DNA from: Desulfovibrio sp. | Lineage (GTDB): Bacteria; Desulfobacterota; Desulfovibrionia; Desulfovibrionales; Desulfovibrionaceae | NCBI GenBank assembly: GCA_024683955.1 | Contig: JAIKXS010000058.1 | Coordinates: 1-32,592, forward strand | Length of the DNA stretch: 32,592 bases | Reading direction: 5' to 3' | In this document: piece after piece, positions 17,457 through 26,092 of the stretch | Position numbering within the stretch: position 1 is the stretch's first letter | Layout of the letters: each line of letters begins with the position of its first letter | Position numbers and translations under genes: made by a program | The notes under the pieces: generated by a model | Told to the model about the DNA's origin: nothing | The model's input: the letters and a program-made list of their open reading frames with translations, nothing else | Database searches by the model: none

Positions 17457-19166
17457 ATGCTGTTTCTCCCCAAATCCATAGAGCGCTTTCTCTCAAAAAA
17501 CAATACAAATCACGGTATGGGCGTAATGCTGCGTTTCGCCGTTCTGCTTACCGTTCTTCTCATTCTCTATTCACTGTTTTTTCAGTTCTTTATGTGGCTT
17601 GAGGGACGCGATGGATATTCTTTTATCACGGGCTTATACTGGGTTCTGACAGTCATGACGACGCTTGGCTTCGGGGACATTACCTTCCTGTCAGATGCCG
17701 GGCGCCTTTTCTCCATCTTCGTCCTCCTCTCGGGTCTTCTTCTCTTCCTCACTCTGTTCCCCTTCATGTTCACCCATTATATCTACAATCCGTGGCTTGA
17801 GGCCCAGAAAAAAGAACGCACGCCAAGAAGTCTTCCCGAAGGCACAAAGGGACACGTAATCATTGTGACGCCAAGTCCCATAGCTCTGAACCTCGCCGAC
17901 AATCTAAACACCTACGGGGCGCCCTATGTCCTTCTTTCCAACGACAGCCAACAGACCATGGATCTCCTGGACCGGGGCTACAATGTTGTCGTTGGAGAGC
18001 ATGATGAAAAAGAGGTGTACCGACATCTGCGTCATGATCAGGCGGCCATGCTTGTGGCCCTCGACAGCGATACTCGCAACACCAACATCGTCTTTACGGC
18101 CCGCGATGCCGGCGCACCAAACCTTCCCATTGTTGCTTCGGCCACGAACGACGAAAGCAGTGAGGTCCTCAAGCTGGCAGGCTGTGACCAGGTCTTTCAG
18201 TTTCACAGGCTCCTCGGGGAAGCCCTGGGACGACGCGTACTGAACGACAAGGAGCGCTGCAGCGTCATTCTGCGGGTTGAAGGACTTGTTATCGCGGAGA
18301 CACCTGTCATGCGCACCCATCTTGTCGGTAAATCCCTCAAAGACTGCGGTCTGCGGGCGCAGACAGGCGTGAACGTTGTGGGGCTCTGGGAACGCGGCGT
18401 ATTCCGTCTACCTCACGCCGACAGTGTCTTCACATCAACCATGGTCATGGTCATTGCGGGGACGAGCGATCAGATCCAACAGGTCAACGAGCTCCTCGGG
18501 CCACGCGACAGTACACGTCAAAAAAACGAGACCCCTGTTGTCATTCTTGGCGGTGGCGGAGTCGGCCTTGCAGCCGCACGTTTCTTACGGGCAAGCGGCC
18601 GCTCATTCTGCATTGTGGACAAGATCAAAAAAAGCGGCGTACCGGAGGAGAGTATGATCACCGGCGACGCGTCCGATCTGAGTGTTCTTGAAGCGGCAAA
18701 CTTACGCAAGGCAGCATCCGTCCTCGTCACAACCCACGACGACGACACCAATGTTTACCTGACCCTCTACTGCCGGCGCCTCAATAAAGAGGTGCAAATC
18801 ATCAGTCGCGCCAACTTAGACCGGAACATTCACATGCTCCATACGGCCGGCGCTGATCTTGTTCTTTCCCTTGCCTCCATGGTGAGTAACAGCGTGATCA
18901 ACCTTCTCTCTCCTGGCAAGGTTCTCATGGTCAACGAAGGGCTCAACATCTTCCGTTCCACCGTCGGCGAAGACCTGGCGGGGAAACACCTCATGGGCAG
19001 CGGCATCAGAAGTGAAACCAACTGCAGCGTTGTGGCCCTGCGCACCCTTGACAGCACGATGGAAATCAATCCTGACCCATACCATGTCTTCGTCGCAAAT
19101 GAGGAACTTCTTCTTATCGGGGACTCAGCCTCCGAAAAAGCCTTCCACGAGCGCTTTCACAGCTGA
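17457..19166 (+). CDS. Potassium channel with two RCK (TrkA-N/TrkA-C) modules
   Basis: 569 residues. Two membrane helices (about 22-47 and 83-110) flank a pore loop with the selectivity filter TTLGFGD (68-74). The canonical filter is TVGYGD; the Phe variant occurs in functional channels. Residues about 132-345 form a first RCK domain whose nucleotide-binding glycine loop is degenerate (VTPSPIALNLA). A second module (about 355-569) has a proper Rossmann loop (VILGGGGVGLAA) and a TrkA-C end. Such channels are gated by ligands or nucleotides and pass potassium across the inner membrane. The start at 17457 lacks a clear ribosome-binding site, and an ATG at 17518 is out of frame. Confidence 0.92.
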   Translation: MLFLPKSIERFLSKNNTNHGMGVMLRFAVLLTVLLILYSLFFQFFMWLEGRDGYSFITGLYWVLTVMTTLGFGDITFLSDAGRLFSIFVLLSGLLLFLTLFPFMFTHYIYNPWLEAQKKERTPRSLPEGTKGHVIIVTPSPIALNLADNLNTYGAPYVLLSNDSQQTMDLLDRGYNVVVGEHDEKEVYRHLRHDQAAMLVALDSDTRNTNIVFTARDAGAPNLPIVASATNDESSEVLKLAGCDQVFQFHRLLGEALGRRVLNDKERCSVILRVEGLVIAETPVMRTHLVGKSLKDCGLRAQTGVNVVGLWERGVFRLPHADSVFTSTMVMVIAGTSDQIQQVNELLGPRDSTRQKNETPVVILGGGGVGLAAARFLRASGRSFCIVDKIKKSGVPEESMITGDASDLSVLEAANLRKAASVLVTTHDDDTNVYLTLYCRRLNKEVQIISRANLDRNIHMLHTAGADLVLSLASMVSNSVINLLSPGKVLMVNEGLNIFRSTVGEDLAGKHLMGSGIRSETNCSVVALRTLDSTMEINPDPYHVFVANEELLLIGDSASEKAFHERFHS

Positions 19167-19230
19167 ACGTCCCGTCATATGCAAAGATTCGTACCGGACG
19201 CCATATCCGTCCCGATACCAGTTGCACACA

Positions 19231-19263
19231 AAAAACGCCCCGCTTCATGCGGGGCGTTTTTTT
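19231..19263. terminator. Bidirectional intrinsic terminator
   Basis: AAAAACGCCCCGC-TTCAT-GCGGGGCGTTTTTTT: a GC-rich stem with A/T runs on both sides, placed between the convergent potassium-channel gene and metY. It serves both strands. Confidence 0.9.
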
Positions 19264-19282
19264 GCTGCTGCGCCGCAGGATC

Positions 19283-20548
19283 CTAGGCGTCAAGGGCCTG
19301 GGAGATATCTTGTATAATGTCATCTGGATGTTCCAGACCCACGGAAAGCCTGATAAGGCCGGGGCTTATGCCGCAGGCGGCGAGCTGTTCGTCGGTCAGC
19401 TGCCTGTGAGTTGAACTTGCCGGATGCAACACACAGCTTCTGATATCTGCTACATGCACCTCAAGAGAGACAAGGGAAAGGTGATCGATAAAACGTGCAC
19501 CGGCCTCACGCCCGCCCTGCAGCTCAAAACTCATGACCCCGCAGATTCCTTTCGGAAGATATTTTGTGACGAGGGGAAGATCGCGGCTGCCGGGAAGAGC
19601 CGGATACTGGATTGCATTCACCTTTGGATGGGAGGCAAGAAAAGTAGCAACAAGCATACCATTCTTTGCGTGACGTTCCATACGCAGGGGGAGTGTCTCA
19701 AGGCCAAGATTCAAATAAAATGCCCCCTGGGCTGTCTGACAGGCCCCGATATCACGCATGAGCTGTGCACGGGCCTTGACAATAAAAGCCATCTTGCCAA
19801 AGGATCCGGTATAGGAAAGACCGTGGTAGGAGGGATCGGGCTCTGTAAATTCGGGAAAATGTCCGGCCGCTTTCCAATCAAAATTTCCGCTGTCGCAGAT
19901 AACGCCACCCATCTGAACAGCATGCCCGTCCATATATTTGGTGGTGGAGTGCACGACAATATCCGCCCCGAAGTCAAATGGCCGGCAAAGAATCGGAGTG
20001 GCAAAGGTATTGTCAACAATCAGGGGGACATTGTGGGCGTGAGCGAGATTCGCAATCCTCTCGATATCAAGCACATCCATGGACGGATTCGTCAGGGTCT
20101 CGCCATAAACAAGCTTCGTATTGGGACGGAAGGCCTTGGAGAGCTCCTCGTCCGTGGCGTTCTGATCCACAAACGTGACATCAATACCAAGACGCTTGAA
20201 GGTAACCGCAAACAGATTGAAGGTGCCACCATAGATGCTTGAGGCACTCACCATATGGTCACCGCTCTTCAAAATCGTGAGGCAGGCGAGAGTTGAAGCA
20301 GCCTGACCGCTTGAGGTGCACATCGCTCCCACTCCGCCCTCAAGGGCAGCTATTTTCTTTTCTACGCAGTCAACGGTCGGATTACCAAGACGCGTATAGA
20401 AAAAACCGCTCGTTTCAAGATTGAAAAGACGGGCCACCTCATCGGTTGATTCGTACGTAAAGGTTGTGCTCTGAACAATAGGCAGAACGCGTGGCTCCCC
20501 GTTTTTAGGGGTGTAGCCGGCATGAAGGCATTGTGTTTCCCTATGCAT
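19283..20548 (-). CDS. metY: O-acetylhomoserine sulfhydrylase/aminocarboxypropyltransferase
   Basis: 421 residues of the Cys/Met-metabolism PLP family. It starts MHRETQCLHAGYTP, with QSTTFTYES, the phosphate-binding SSGQAASTLACL (79-90), the aspartate region LIVDNTFATP, and the PLP lysine in HSTTKYMDGH (Lys204). The length and the QCLHAGYTP start fit MetY, which makes homocysteine from O-acetylhomoserine and sulfide, rather than the shorter MetB/MetC. The ATG at 20548 was chosen because AGGAGG lies 7 nt upstream; an ATG 13 codons earlier has no site. It is apparently a single-gene unit ending at the shared terminator. Confidence 0.92.
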   Translation of the reverse strand: MHRETQCLHAGYTPKNGEPRVLPIVQSTTFTYESTDEVARLFNLETSGFFYTRLGNPTVDCVEKKIAALEGGVGAMCTSSGQAASTLACLTILKSGDHMVSASSIYGGTFNLFAVTFKRLGIDVTFVDQNATDEELSKAFRPNTKLVYGETLTNPSMDVLDIERIANLAHAHNVPLIVDNTFATPILCRPFDFGADIVVHSTTKYMDGHAVQMGGVICDSGNFDWKAAGHFPEFTEPDPSYHGLSYTGSFGKMAFIVKARAQLMRDIGACQTAQGAFYLNLGLETLPLRMERHAKNGMLVATFLASHPKVNAIQYPALPGSRDLPLVTKYLPKGICGVMSFELQGGREAGARFIDHLSLVSLEVHVADIRSCVLHPASSTHRQLTDEQLAACGISPGLIRLSVGLEHPDDIIQDISQALDA

Positions 20549-20867
20549 ACCCAATCCTCCTGATTTCGTGCTAAAGGGCGAAAACAAGGGAGATCCTGTT
20601 TCGTATCGTTATAAGGACCATGTTCTGATGCAAAAACGTCTGACCCCGACTGCTCTTCCCGCAAGACAAAGAAGACAGGGATATTTTTTCCCGGCCTCCA
20701 CTCCGGAGCATGAAGGTATGCCAAAACAAGCCGGAAATTCCGGTGGCACCCCGCAAGCCCGGCCACATAAAAGCCCCGATGATACAGGTCCTTTGAAAAG
20801 AGGTCGAAGGCTGCGTCAAGCATGGCCATAAAAAGGTGCTAATATATCCTTTGGAGGAGAGCTTCAA
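20549..20867 (-). promoter_or_regulatory. Long leader and candidate promoter of metY
   Basis: On the minus strand TTGAAG (20862-20867) and TATATT (20841-20846), 15 bp apart, are a possible promoter, which would give metY a leader of about 285 nt. The leader contains an open frame (from ATG at 20829) that runs out of frame into metY and has no good ribosome-binding site. I looked for the SAM-I core and did not find it. The leader may be regulatory or contain a degraded small gene. Confidence 0.35.
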
Positions 20868-20936
20868 GAAATTTTTTGCAAGCGCCCACCCTTCCGGCAA
20901 AGAAACCTTAAAAAGGCCCTAAAAAAGGCCCCTCCA

Positions 20937-20965
20937 TTGCATTACGGGACATTTTTATATATTCT
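20937..20965 (+). promoter_or_regulatory. Candidate promoter of the TRAP operon
   Basis: TTGCAT (20937-20942), a 17-bp spacer and TATTCT (20960-20965) upstream of dctP. The leader would be about 260 nt. Confidence 0.45.
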
Positions 20966-21039
20966 GTCAATGTAGCTAATCGAGCATGAAGATTATATCC
21001 GGATCGTTTGCTTCAACGGGTCGCTCTGGCGCCTTTTCT

Positions 21040-21087
21040 GTGACCGGCTCGCTGCCTCAGTGCATGTGAAGAGCGTTTTCCGGTCAC
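21040..21087 (+). promoter_or_regulatory. Inverted repeats in the dctP leader
   Basis: GTGACCGG (21040-21047) and CCGGTCAC (21080-21087) are perfect inverted repeats. CGGTCACGG recurs at 21206-21214, inside a second small inverted repeat GCCGTG...CACGGC that ends just before the dctP ribosome-binding site. They could be operator half-sites or leader hairpins. Confidence 0.4.
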
Positions 21088-21233
21088 GGTTAATTCAAAA
21101 CGAATCAGGTATGTTCGTCAAACAGCGAAAGGTAGGTCAAATGCGGTTTTTTCCATAAAATCCAATGAGGTTGCCGCATTGAATTTCATGACAGCCGTGC
21201 CCCATCGGTCACGGCAAAATGAGGAGGAAGTTC

Positions 21234-22232
21234 ATGAAACGGTTTACTGCTCTTCTGGCGGTCTTCGGCCTTGTGCTCGGTCTATCACTGACGGTGATTC
21301 CTTCTGCCGACGCGGCCATTCTGATTAAAATCGCCGGCATGAAACCCGAAGGCGAGCCCGAGACCATCAGTATGCACAAATTTGGAGAGCATCTGGCAAA
21401 GCTTTCCAAGGGAAAATACGAAGTAAAAGTATTTCCCAACAGTATTCTCGGTAAAGAAGACTCCTATATTGCGCAAACCCGTAAAGGCATCATTCAAATG
21501 TGCGCGACCGGAACGCAAACTTCCGCCCTTCATCCGGCCATGGCTATGCTTGAGACGCCCATGCTCTTTGACAGCTATGCTCACGCACGGCGCGCTATGG
21601 ACGGCGGAAAGACCTTCCAACTCATCAATAAAGGTTTTGAGGAAAAATCCGGCCTGCGTACCATGAACGCCTTTCCTCTCGGTTTCCGTCATTTCTACAC
21701 CAAGAAACCCCTTAAGGCCGTGAAGGATCTCATGGGACTGCGTCTTCGTGTGCCGAACATTCCTCTCTACATCCGTTTCGCCAAGGAATGCGGCATCTCC
21801 GGTCAGGCTATGCCTTTCGCCGAAGTTCATGGCGCGCTTGATCAGGGCATCATTGACGGTGGTGACAGCCCGCTTGCCGACATCGTAAGTAAGAAAATGT
21901 ACGAGATCACCCCTGAAATCACGCTGACAGGGCACATTCTCGTCATCCATTCCCTCTACATCAACAAGAACTTCTACGACAAGCTTCCTGATCAGGACAA
22001 GAAGTGGTTCGATGAAGCGGCACGCCTTGCGGCTGACTATGTGTGGACCGAAATGGAACGGATCGACAGGGAGGCCGAAAAGGTCATCCTCGCCAACAAG
22101 GGCCACATCTCAACCCCGGACAAGGCCTTCCATGACCACATGGTAAAGGCTGCCGAACAAACCTGGAATCTCTTCCGCGAAACAGTGCCCAACTGCCAGG
22201 AAATCCTGGACAGTGCAGCTGCCCTCAAGTAA
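21234..22232 (+). CDS. dctP: TRAP transporter substrate-binding protein (DctP family)
   Basis: 332 residues. A signal peptide (MKRFTALLAVFGLVLGLSL) probably cleaves after ADA at about 27. The mature part has the DctP features: GEHLAKLSKGKYEVKVFPNS, the family segment LMGLRLRVPNIPLY whose Arg172 usually salt-bridges an organic acid carboxylate, and EVHGALDQGIIDGGDSP. It captures the solute in the periplasm for DctQM. The substrate cannot be told from sequence. The ATG at 21234 follows GAGGAGG; an in-frame ATG 5 codons earlier would swallow that site. A terminator immediately downstream should raise its level over the membrane subunits. Confidence 0.93.
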   Translation: MKRFTALLAVFGLVLGLSLTVIPSADAAILIKIAGMKPEGEPETISMHKFGEHLAKLSKGKYEVKVFPNSILGKEDSYIAQTRKGIIQMCATGTQTSALHPAMAMLETPMLFDSYAHARRAMDGGKTFQLINKGFEEKSGLRTMNAFPLGFRHFYTKKPLKAVKDLMGLRLRVPNIPLYIRFAKECGISGQAMPFAEVHGALDQGIIDGGDSPLADIVSKKMYEITPEITLTGHILVIHSLYINKNFYDKLPDQDKKWFDEAARLAADYVWTEMERIDREAEKVILANKGHISTPDKAFHDHMVKAAEQTWNLFRETVPNCQEILDSAAALK

Positions 22233-22241
22233 TCGCATTCT

Positions 22242-22278
22242 TGCGAGCCGGAGATGTTCTCCGGCTCGCACTTTTTTT
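22242..22278 (+). terminator. Intrinsic terminator/attenuator between dctP and dctQM
   Basis: TGCGAGCCGGAGA-TGT-TCTCCGGCTCGCA: a perfect 13-bp stem with a 3-nt loop followed by CTTTTTTT. It begins 10 nt after the dctP stop. Confidence 0.9.
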
Positions 22279-22606
22279 AGCCCAACCCTGCAAAATCACG
22301 GCGTTCAACCACATCCACACAATCAGGAATCACTGCCCACACAGTCATTCTTTCTCGAGTGCGCCGCCCTTCTTCGAAAGAAAAAACCAGGTGGCGTGTC
22401 AAAGTGGACATTTTGCCTTCATCGGTTCGGTGCACGCTGATTTTCCTTGTCCTCCCAAGGATACGGTCGATCGCCCCCGAACATCTGCAAAGCAGATTGA
22501 CGACCAGAGAGAAGCTCCCCACAACTGGAAGATCTGCGTCTACAAAAAATTTCACGTTCTGCAGCTGAACGGTATTGAACAGACCGTGCGTACGATTAAA
22601 GCCCAC
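22277..22606 (-). CDS. Possible hypothetical protein antisense within the TRAP operon
   Basis: The gap between dctP and dctQ (about 500 bp) has an open minus-strand frame that stays open from about 22720 down to the stop at 22277. From the GTG at 22606 it gives 109 residues with a protein-like composition (for example NVKFFVDADLPVVGSFSLVV and RERMTVWAVIPDCVDVVE). There is no clear ribosome-binding site and I recognise no family. It may be a small gene, a remnant, or chance. The plus-strand frame over the same bases looks less protein-like. Confidence 0.3.
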   Translation of the reverse strand: MGFNRTHGLFNTVQLQNVKFFVDADLPVVGSFSLVVNLLCRCSGAIDRILGRTRKISVHRTDEGKMSTLTRHLVFSFEEGRRTRERMTVWAVIPDCVDVVERRDFAGLG

Positions 22607-22733
22607 CGCTTCCCAAATTTCTTTCTGCTCACGGCGCTTTGATGAAAAAAAGCCCCCGATTGACGTGGAAAAACCGCTAAGCCCCTCTGGGGTCGGAAAA
22701 CCCCGAAGAACCTTTCAGGAAAAGGATATTCCG

Positions 22734-23273
22734 ATGCAAGATGAACAGTTGCAGGACCTCCCTTCTGCAGGGCAGACAGAGACAACGAAGACCAATGAGA
22801 AACACAGTACAGGCCAGTTTCTCTTTGAAATCTTTTGCGCAACCCTCTTTCTCACCATGATCGGCCTTGTTTTTTATAACGCCGTCTTGCGCAAAATCTT
22901 CAATTCAAGTTACCCGCCCAGTGAGGAGTGGGCCCGTTTTCTATTCATCTTTATCACCTTTTTCGGCGCCATCGAAGGATTCTACCGCAAGCGTCATATC
23001 GCAGTGGATATGTTTGTGAACCTGCTTGGTTCGGGCACACGAAAATGTGTGGACGTTTTAGCGATCTTCTGTGGTATTGCAGCGCTTTCTCTCCTGCTCT
23101 ACGGGGGCATTATCAACGTACTCCAGACGATGGACACGTACTCTCCCGCAACGGACGTAAATCTGGGGCTTATCAACAGCACCCTTCCCGTCATGGCCGC
23201 TGCCGGCATCATCTTTATGCTGCGGGATCTCAAGGATATTCTCTGTGCGCCCAGGACGAAAGGAAGGGGGTAA
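22734..23273 (+). CDS. dctQ: TRAP transporter small permease (DctQ family)
   Basis: 179 residues with four membrane helices (about 30-55, 63-85, 108-130 and 148-165). The hallmark SSYPPSEEWARFLFIFITFF and RKRHIAVDMFV lie in the second helix region and loop. It pairs with DctM to form the membrane part of the TRAP transporter. The ATG at 22734 follows an AAGGA at 22721-22725. The frame is open further upstream, but those starts lack sites. dctM starts 3 nt after its stop. Confidence 0.92.
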   Translation: MQDEQLQDLPSAGQTETTKTNEKHSTGQFLFEIFCATLFLTMIGLVFYNAVLRKIFNSSYPPSEEWARFLFIFITFFGAIEGFYRKRHIAVDMFVNLLGSGTRKCVDVLAIFCGIAALSLLLYGGIINVLQTMDTYSPATDVNLGLINSTLPVMAAAGIIFMLRDLKDILCAPRTKGRG

Positions 23274-23276
23274 ACC

Positions 23277-24563
23277 GTGGAACTCTTTATCTTTCTTGGA
23301 ACCCTCTTTGCGCTGCTCTCCGTCGGGATTCCCGTCTGTCTTGTCCTTGTACTCTGTGCCATTGTCCTTATGTGGCATTCGGGATTTTGGGACGCCATGA
23401 CCATTCCCGGCAGTATGCTTGACGGCGTAAACAACTATCCGCTCCTCGCAATTCCCTTTTTTGTCTTTGCCGGTGAAATTATGGCGGCCGGAGGCCTCTC
23501 CCACCGCGTGGTACGCCTCGCCCAGCTTATTATCGGTCGTATACGCGGCGGCCTCGGTTATGCAGCGATTATTTCAAGCATTCTTTTTGCCGGACTCATG
23601 GGAAGCAGTGTGGGAGAAGCAGCGGCACTCGGAGGACTTTTGCTGCCCATGATGAAACAACAGGGCTATAATCCGGGAAGGGCCGGAGCCGTCATAGCCT
23701 CGGGCGCCGTGCTCGGCCCCATCATTCCTCCGAGTACAAACTTTATTCTTCTTGGCGCGACCATAAGTTCACTCTCCATCACAAAGCTCTTCATGATCGG
23801 CCTTTTCCCCGGTATCTTCATAGGCCTGGCCCTCATGATTGTCTGGTTCTTCGTTGTCCGCATTGACAACTACAACGACACCCAATCCTTCACGTTCCGT
23901 GAAAGCGTCCGAATTCTTGTTGACGCGCTTCCGGCATTTCTCATGCCGGTACTTCTCCTTGGTGGTATCCGCTTCGGCTTTTTCACCCCGACGGAGGGCG
24001 GTGCCTTCGCAGCCATCTACGCCATCGTCATCTGCATGCTCTACTACAGGGAGCTCTCCTTCCGTCAGCTCCTCAGAGTAAGCGCCCGGGCAGCCTCGAC
24101 AACGGCAGTTGTCATGATGATTGTGGGAACGGCAACGGCCGTCGGCTACTTCATAACCATTGCCGACATACCCAATCAGATGACACAGCTCTTCAAACCT
24201 CTTATCGATTCACCAATACTCCTTCTTATCTGCATCAATATATTTCTCTTTCTTATCGGCATGGTCATGGATCTGACCCCGAACATTCTGATTTTTGCTC
24301 CGGTCTTCTTCCCTCTTATTCAGCAGGCCGGCATCGACCCATATTACTTCGGTCTCCTTTTTATTCTTAACCTTGGCATAGGCGTCATAACGCCACCTGT
24401 CGGAACCATTCTTTACGTCGTCTGTGGCATCGGGGACATCCGTATTGCAGAACTCATAAAAAAACTGATTCCTTTCATCCTCATGGAAATCGTTATGCTC
24501 TTTCTGCTTCTCTTCTTCCCGAAACTCTCAATCGTTCCCATGAACTGGCTTATGGGCGAATAA
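23277..24563 (+). CDS. dctM: TRAP transporter large permease (DctM family)
   Basis: 428 residues, almost entirely hydrophobic helices, the usual length for DctM. Family motifs are visible: LLAIPFFVFAGEIMAAGGLS, GLMGSSVGEAAALGG, GAVLGPIIPPSTNFILLG, FTPTEGGAFAAIYA and GVITPPVGTILYVVCGI. It carries the ion-coupled solute path across the inner membrane. The start is GTG at 23277, directly after a GGAAGGGGG site that overlaps the dctQ stop. Translation is probably coupled to dctQ. A terminator follows at 24598. Confidence 0.95.
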   Translation: MELFIFLGTLFALLSVGIPVCLVLVLCAIVLMWHSGFWDAMTIPGSMLDGVNNYPLLAIPFFVFAGEIMAAGGLSHRVVRLAQLIIGRIRGGLGYAAIISSILFAGLMGSSVGEAAALGGLLLPMMKQQGYNPGRAGAVIASGAVLGPIIPPSTNFILLGATISSLSITKLFMIGLFPGIFIGLALMIVWFFVVRIDNYNDTQSFTFRESVRILVDALPAFLMPVLLLGGIRFGFFTPTEGGAFAAIYAIVICMLYYRELSFRQLLRVSARAASTTAVVMMIVGTATAVGYFITIADIPNQMTQLFKPLIDSPILLLICINIFLFLIGMVMDLTPNILIFAPVFFPLIQQAGIDPYYFGLLFILNLGIGVITPPVGTILYVVCGIGDIRIAELIKKLIPFILMEIVMLFLLLFFPKLSIVPMNWLMGE

Positions 24564-24597
24564 CCCAACCACACTTGCCGGCTAATACTGCCAAGTC

Positions 24598-24632
24598 ATT
24601 CAGGCCCCGCAAGCAACGTGCGGGGCCTGAAT
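24598..24632. terminator. Intrinsic terminator after dctM
   Basis: ATTCAGGCCCCGC-AAGCAACGT-GCGGGGCCTGAAT: a perfect 13-bp stem. The T-run after it is weak (GTTATAC), but the stability and position support termination. Confidence 0.75.
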
Positions 24633-25048
24633 GTTATACAAGCCACGTCTCCTTCCCTCTTTTCAATAAAATATACAACAACCCTAAACTAAAATGCATG
24701 ACAAACCGTTTGGTTCTCGAAATGAACTCAAAAACACATCCAGGAGAGCCTCCATTTTGATTTATCGTAACACAACAATACCATTATTTTTTCATTTAAC
24801 GAAAATCTAACATATCAGTCATACATTAATATTCTTTAATATAAAGGGCTATCATATAAAACATTACAACATTCACAATATATAATATTATAAAATAACA
24901 ATTTGTATACTGTACAATTCTACTGCAACATGATTTTCCTACGCACATCAAATAAAAAATCGCAGGGGAAAGTACAAATTTCCTCTGCGCGCCTCGTAAG
25001 AGAATCTGTCAACGAAAACGCCTTCACCGCATCGGACCAGGCCACACA
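24633..25048. other. AT-rich intergenic stretch
   Basis: About 415 bp, strongly AT-rich in its centre (about 24760-24950, with runs such as TATAATATTATAAAATAAC), unlike the balanced composition of the surroundings. No gene is seen. It may hold the endonuclease promoter and could be silenced or foreign DNA. Confidence 0.5.
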
Positions 25049-25870
25049 ATGATTCAGCAAACAATCTCCCGCACACGCTTTCTTCTGCGTTCCTGTACAA
25101 TTCCGCTTCTGCTTCTCTGCTTTCCGATCACGGCATTGGGAGACGGCAACGAAACAATAAGCTCCTACTCCGAAGCAAAACGGATTTTTGACAGCATTCA
25201 TCAACAGCACAGGAGGACGGTCTACTGCGGATTTTCATACAGCAAAACCAGAGACGTCGAACTACCCGACGAATTTCCACTCACCCCATTTCCCACGCGG
25301 GCGCAAAAAATGGAACGGGAGCACATCGTCCCGGTTGAGAACTTCGGAAAAGCCTTCCCGGAATGGAGAAATGGCTCGCCCATGTGCGTGGATAACCATG
25401 GGCGGGCCTACAGTGGAAGACGCTGTGCGCAAATGGCAAGTGCCCGCTTTCGACTGATGGAGGCTGATCTCCACAATATTTTTCCGTCGGTCGGTTCCGT
25501 CAATGCCGCACGGCGCAACTTCAACTTCGAGGAACTGGACGGAAAGGGAAGACAAGTCTTCGGCCCATCGTGCCCCGTCCTCTTTTCCGGACGCAAGGTG
25601 GAACCGCCGGCACGGGCAAAGGGCATCGTGGCACGGGCCTACCTCTATATGGATCAAAGCTACCCCGAATACCATATGTCCCGGAGGCAAAAACGACTTA
25701 TGGAGGTCTGGAATGCCACATACCCTCCTGACGAATGGGAATGCAGACGAAATACGATGATTCGGGAACGGCAGGGAAACGGCAACTCTTTTATAGAAAA
25801 AGCCTGCACCGATGCATTTAGCACATCCTCATTTCACAACGGTGATCCGGGGGCTCAGCAGAAAGATTGA
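25049..25870 (+). CDS. Secreted endonuclease I family nuclease
   Basis: 273 residues. A signal peptide (core about 11-30) probably cleaves near TALG-DGN. The mature part matches endonuclease I (EndA/Dns): RTVYCGFSYS, the catalytic EREHIVPVENFGKAFPEW (His92), GRRCAQMASARFRLMEADLH-NIFPSVGSVNAARRNFNF, and paired cysteines as expected for a periplasmic or secreted enzyme. It cuts DNA non-specifically, for defence or nutrient use. The start has no good ribosome-binding site. The AT-rich upstream DNA makes recent acquisition possible (inference). The tail after about 245 is polar and unconserved. Confidence 0.9.
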   Translation: MIQQTISRTRFLLRSCTIPLLLLCFPITALGDGNETISSYSEAKRIFDSIHQQHRRTVYCGFSYSKTRDVELPDEFPLTPFPTRAQKMEREHIVPVENFGKAFPEWRNGSPMCVDNHGRAYSGRRCAQMASARFRLMEADLHNIFPSVGSVNAARRNFNFEELDGKGRQVFGPSCPVLFSGRKVEPPARAKGIVARAYLYMDQSYPEYHMSRRQKRLMEVWNATYPPDEWECRRNTMIRERQGNGNSFIEKACTDAFSTSSFHNGDPGAQQKD

Positions 25871-26092
25871 AAGCAGGGGGACTTGCCCGGCAGCAGCCCA
25901 TCTCAGACCTAGGGCAGGAAAAGGCATGCCCTTTTCCCTGCATACGTACAAGCGATACGCTCTACCCCATACCGCTATTCAACGCATCACCCCTGCTATC
26001 TGAACTGAACCAGCAGGATCCGCAGCCATCAGGCACGGTCAGAAACCGACCCGCACCGGCACCCGGACAGTGAAAGGGAACAAGAAAGGACG

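Noticed and set aside
20549..20867. SAM-I riboswitch before metY
   Set aside because: A short GGGGTGCCACCGGAATTTCC stretch recalls one conserved piece, but the rest of the core is missing.
21285..22106. 273-codon minus-strand frame inside dctP
   Set aside because: Antisense shadow of a well-supported TRAP binding protein.
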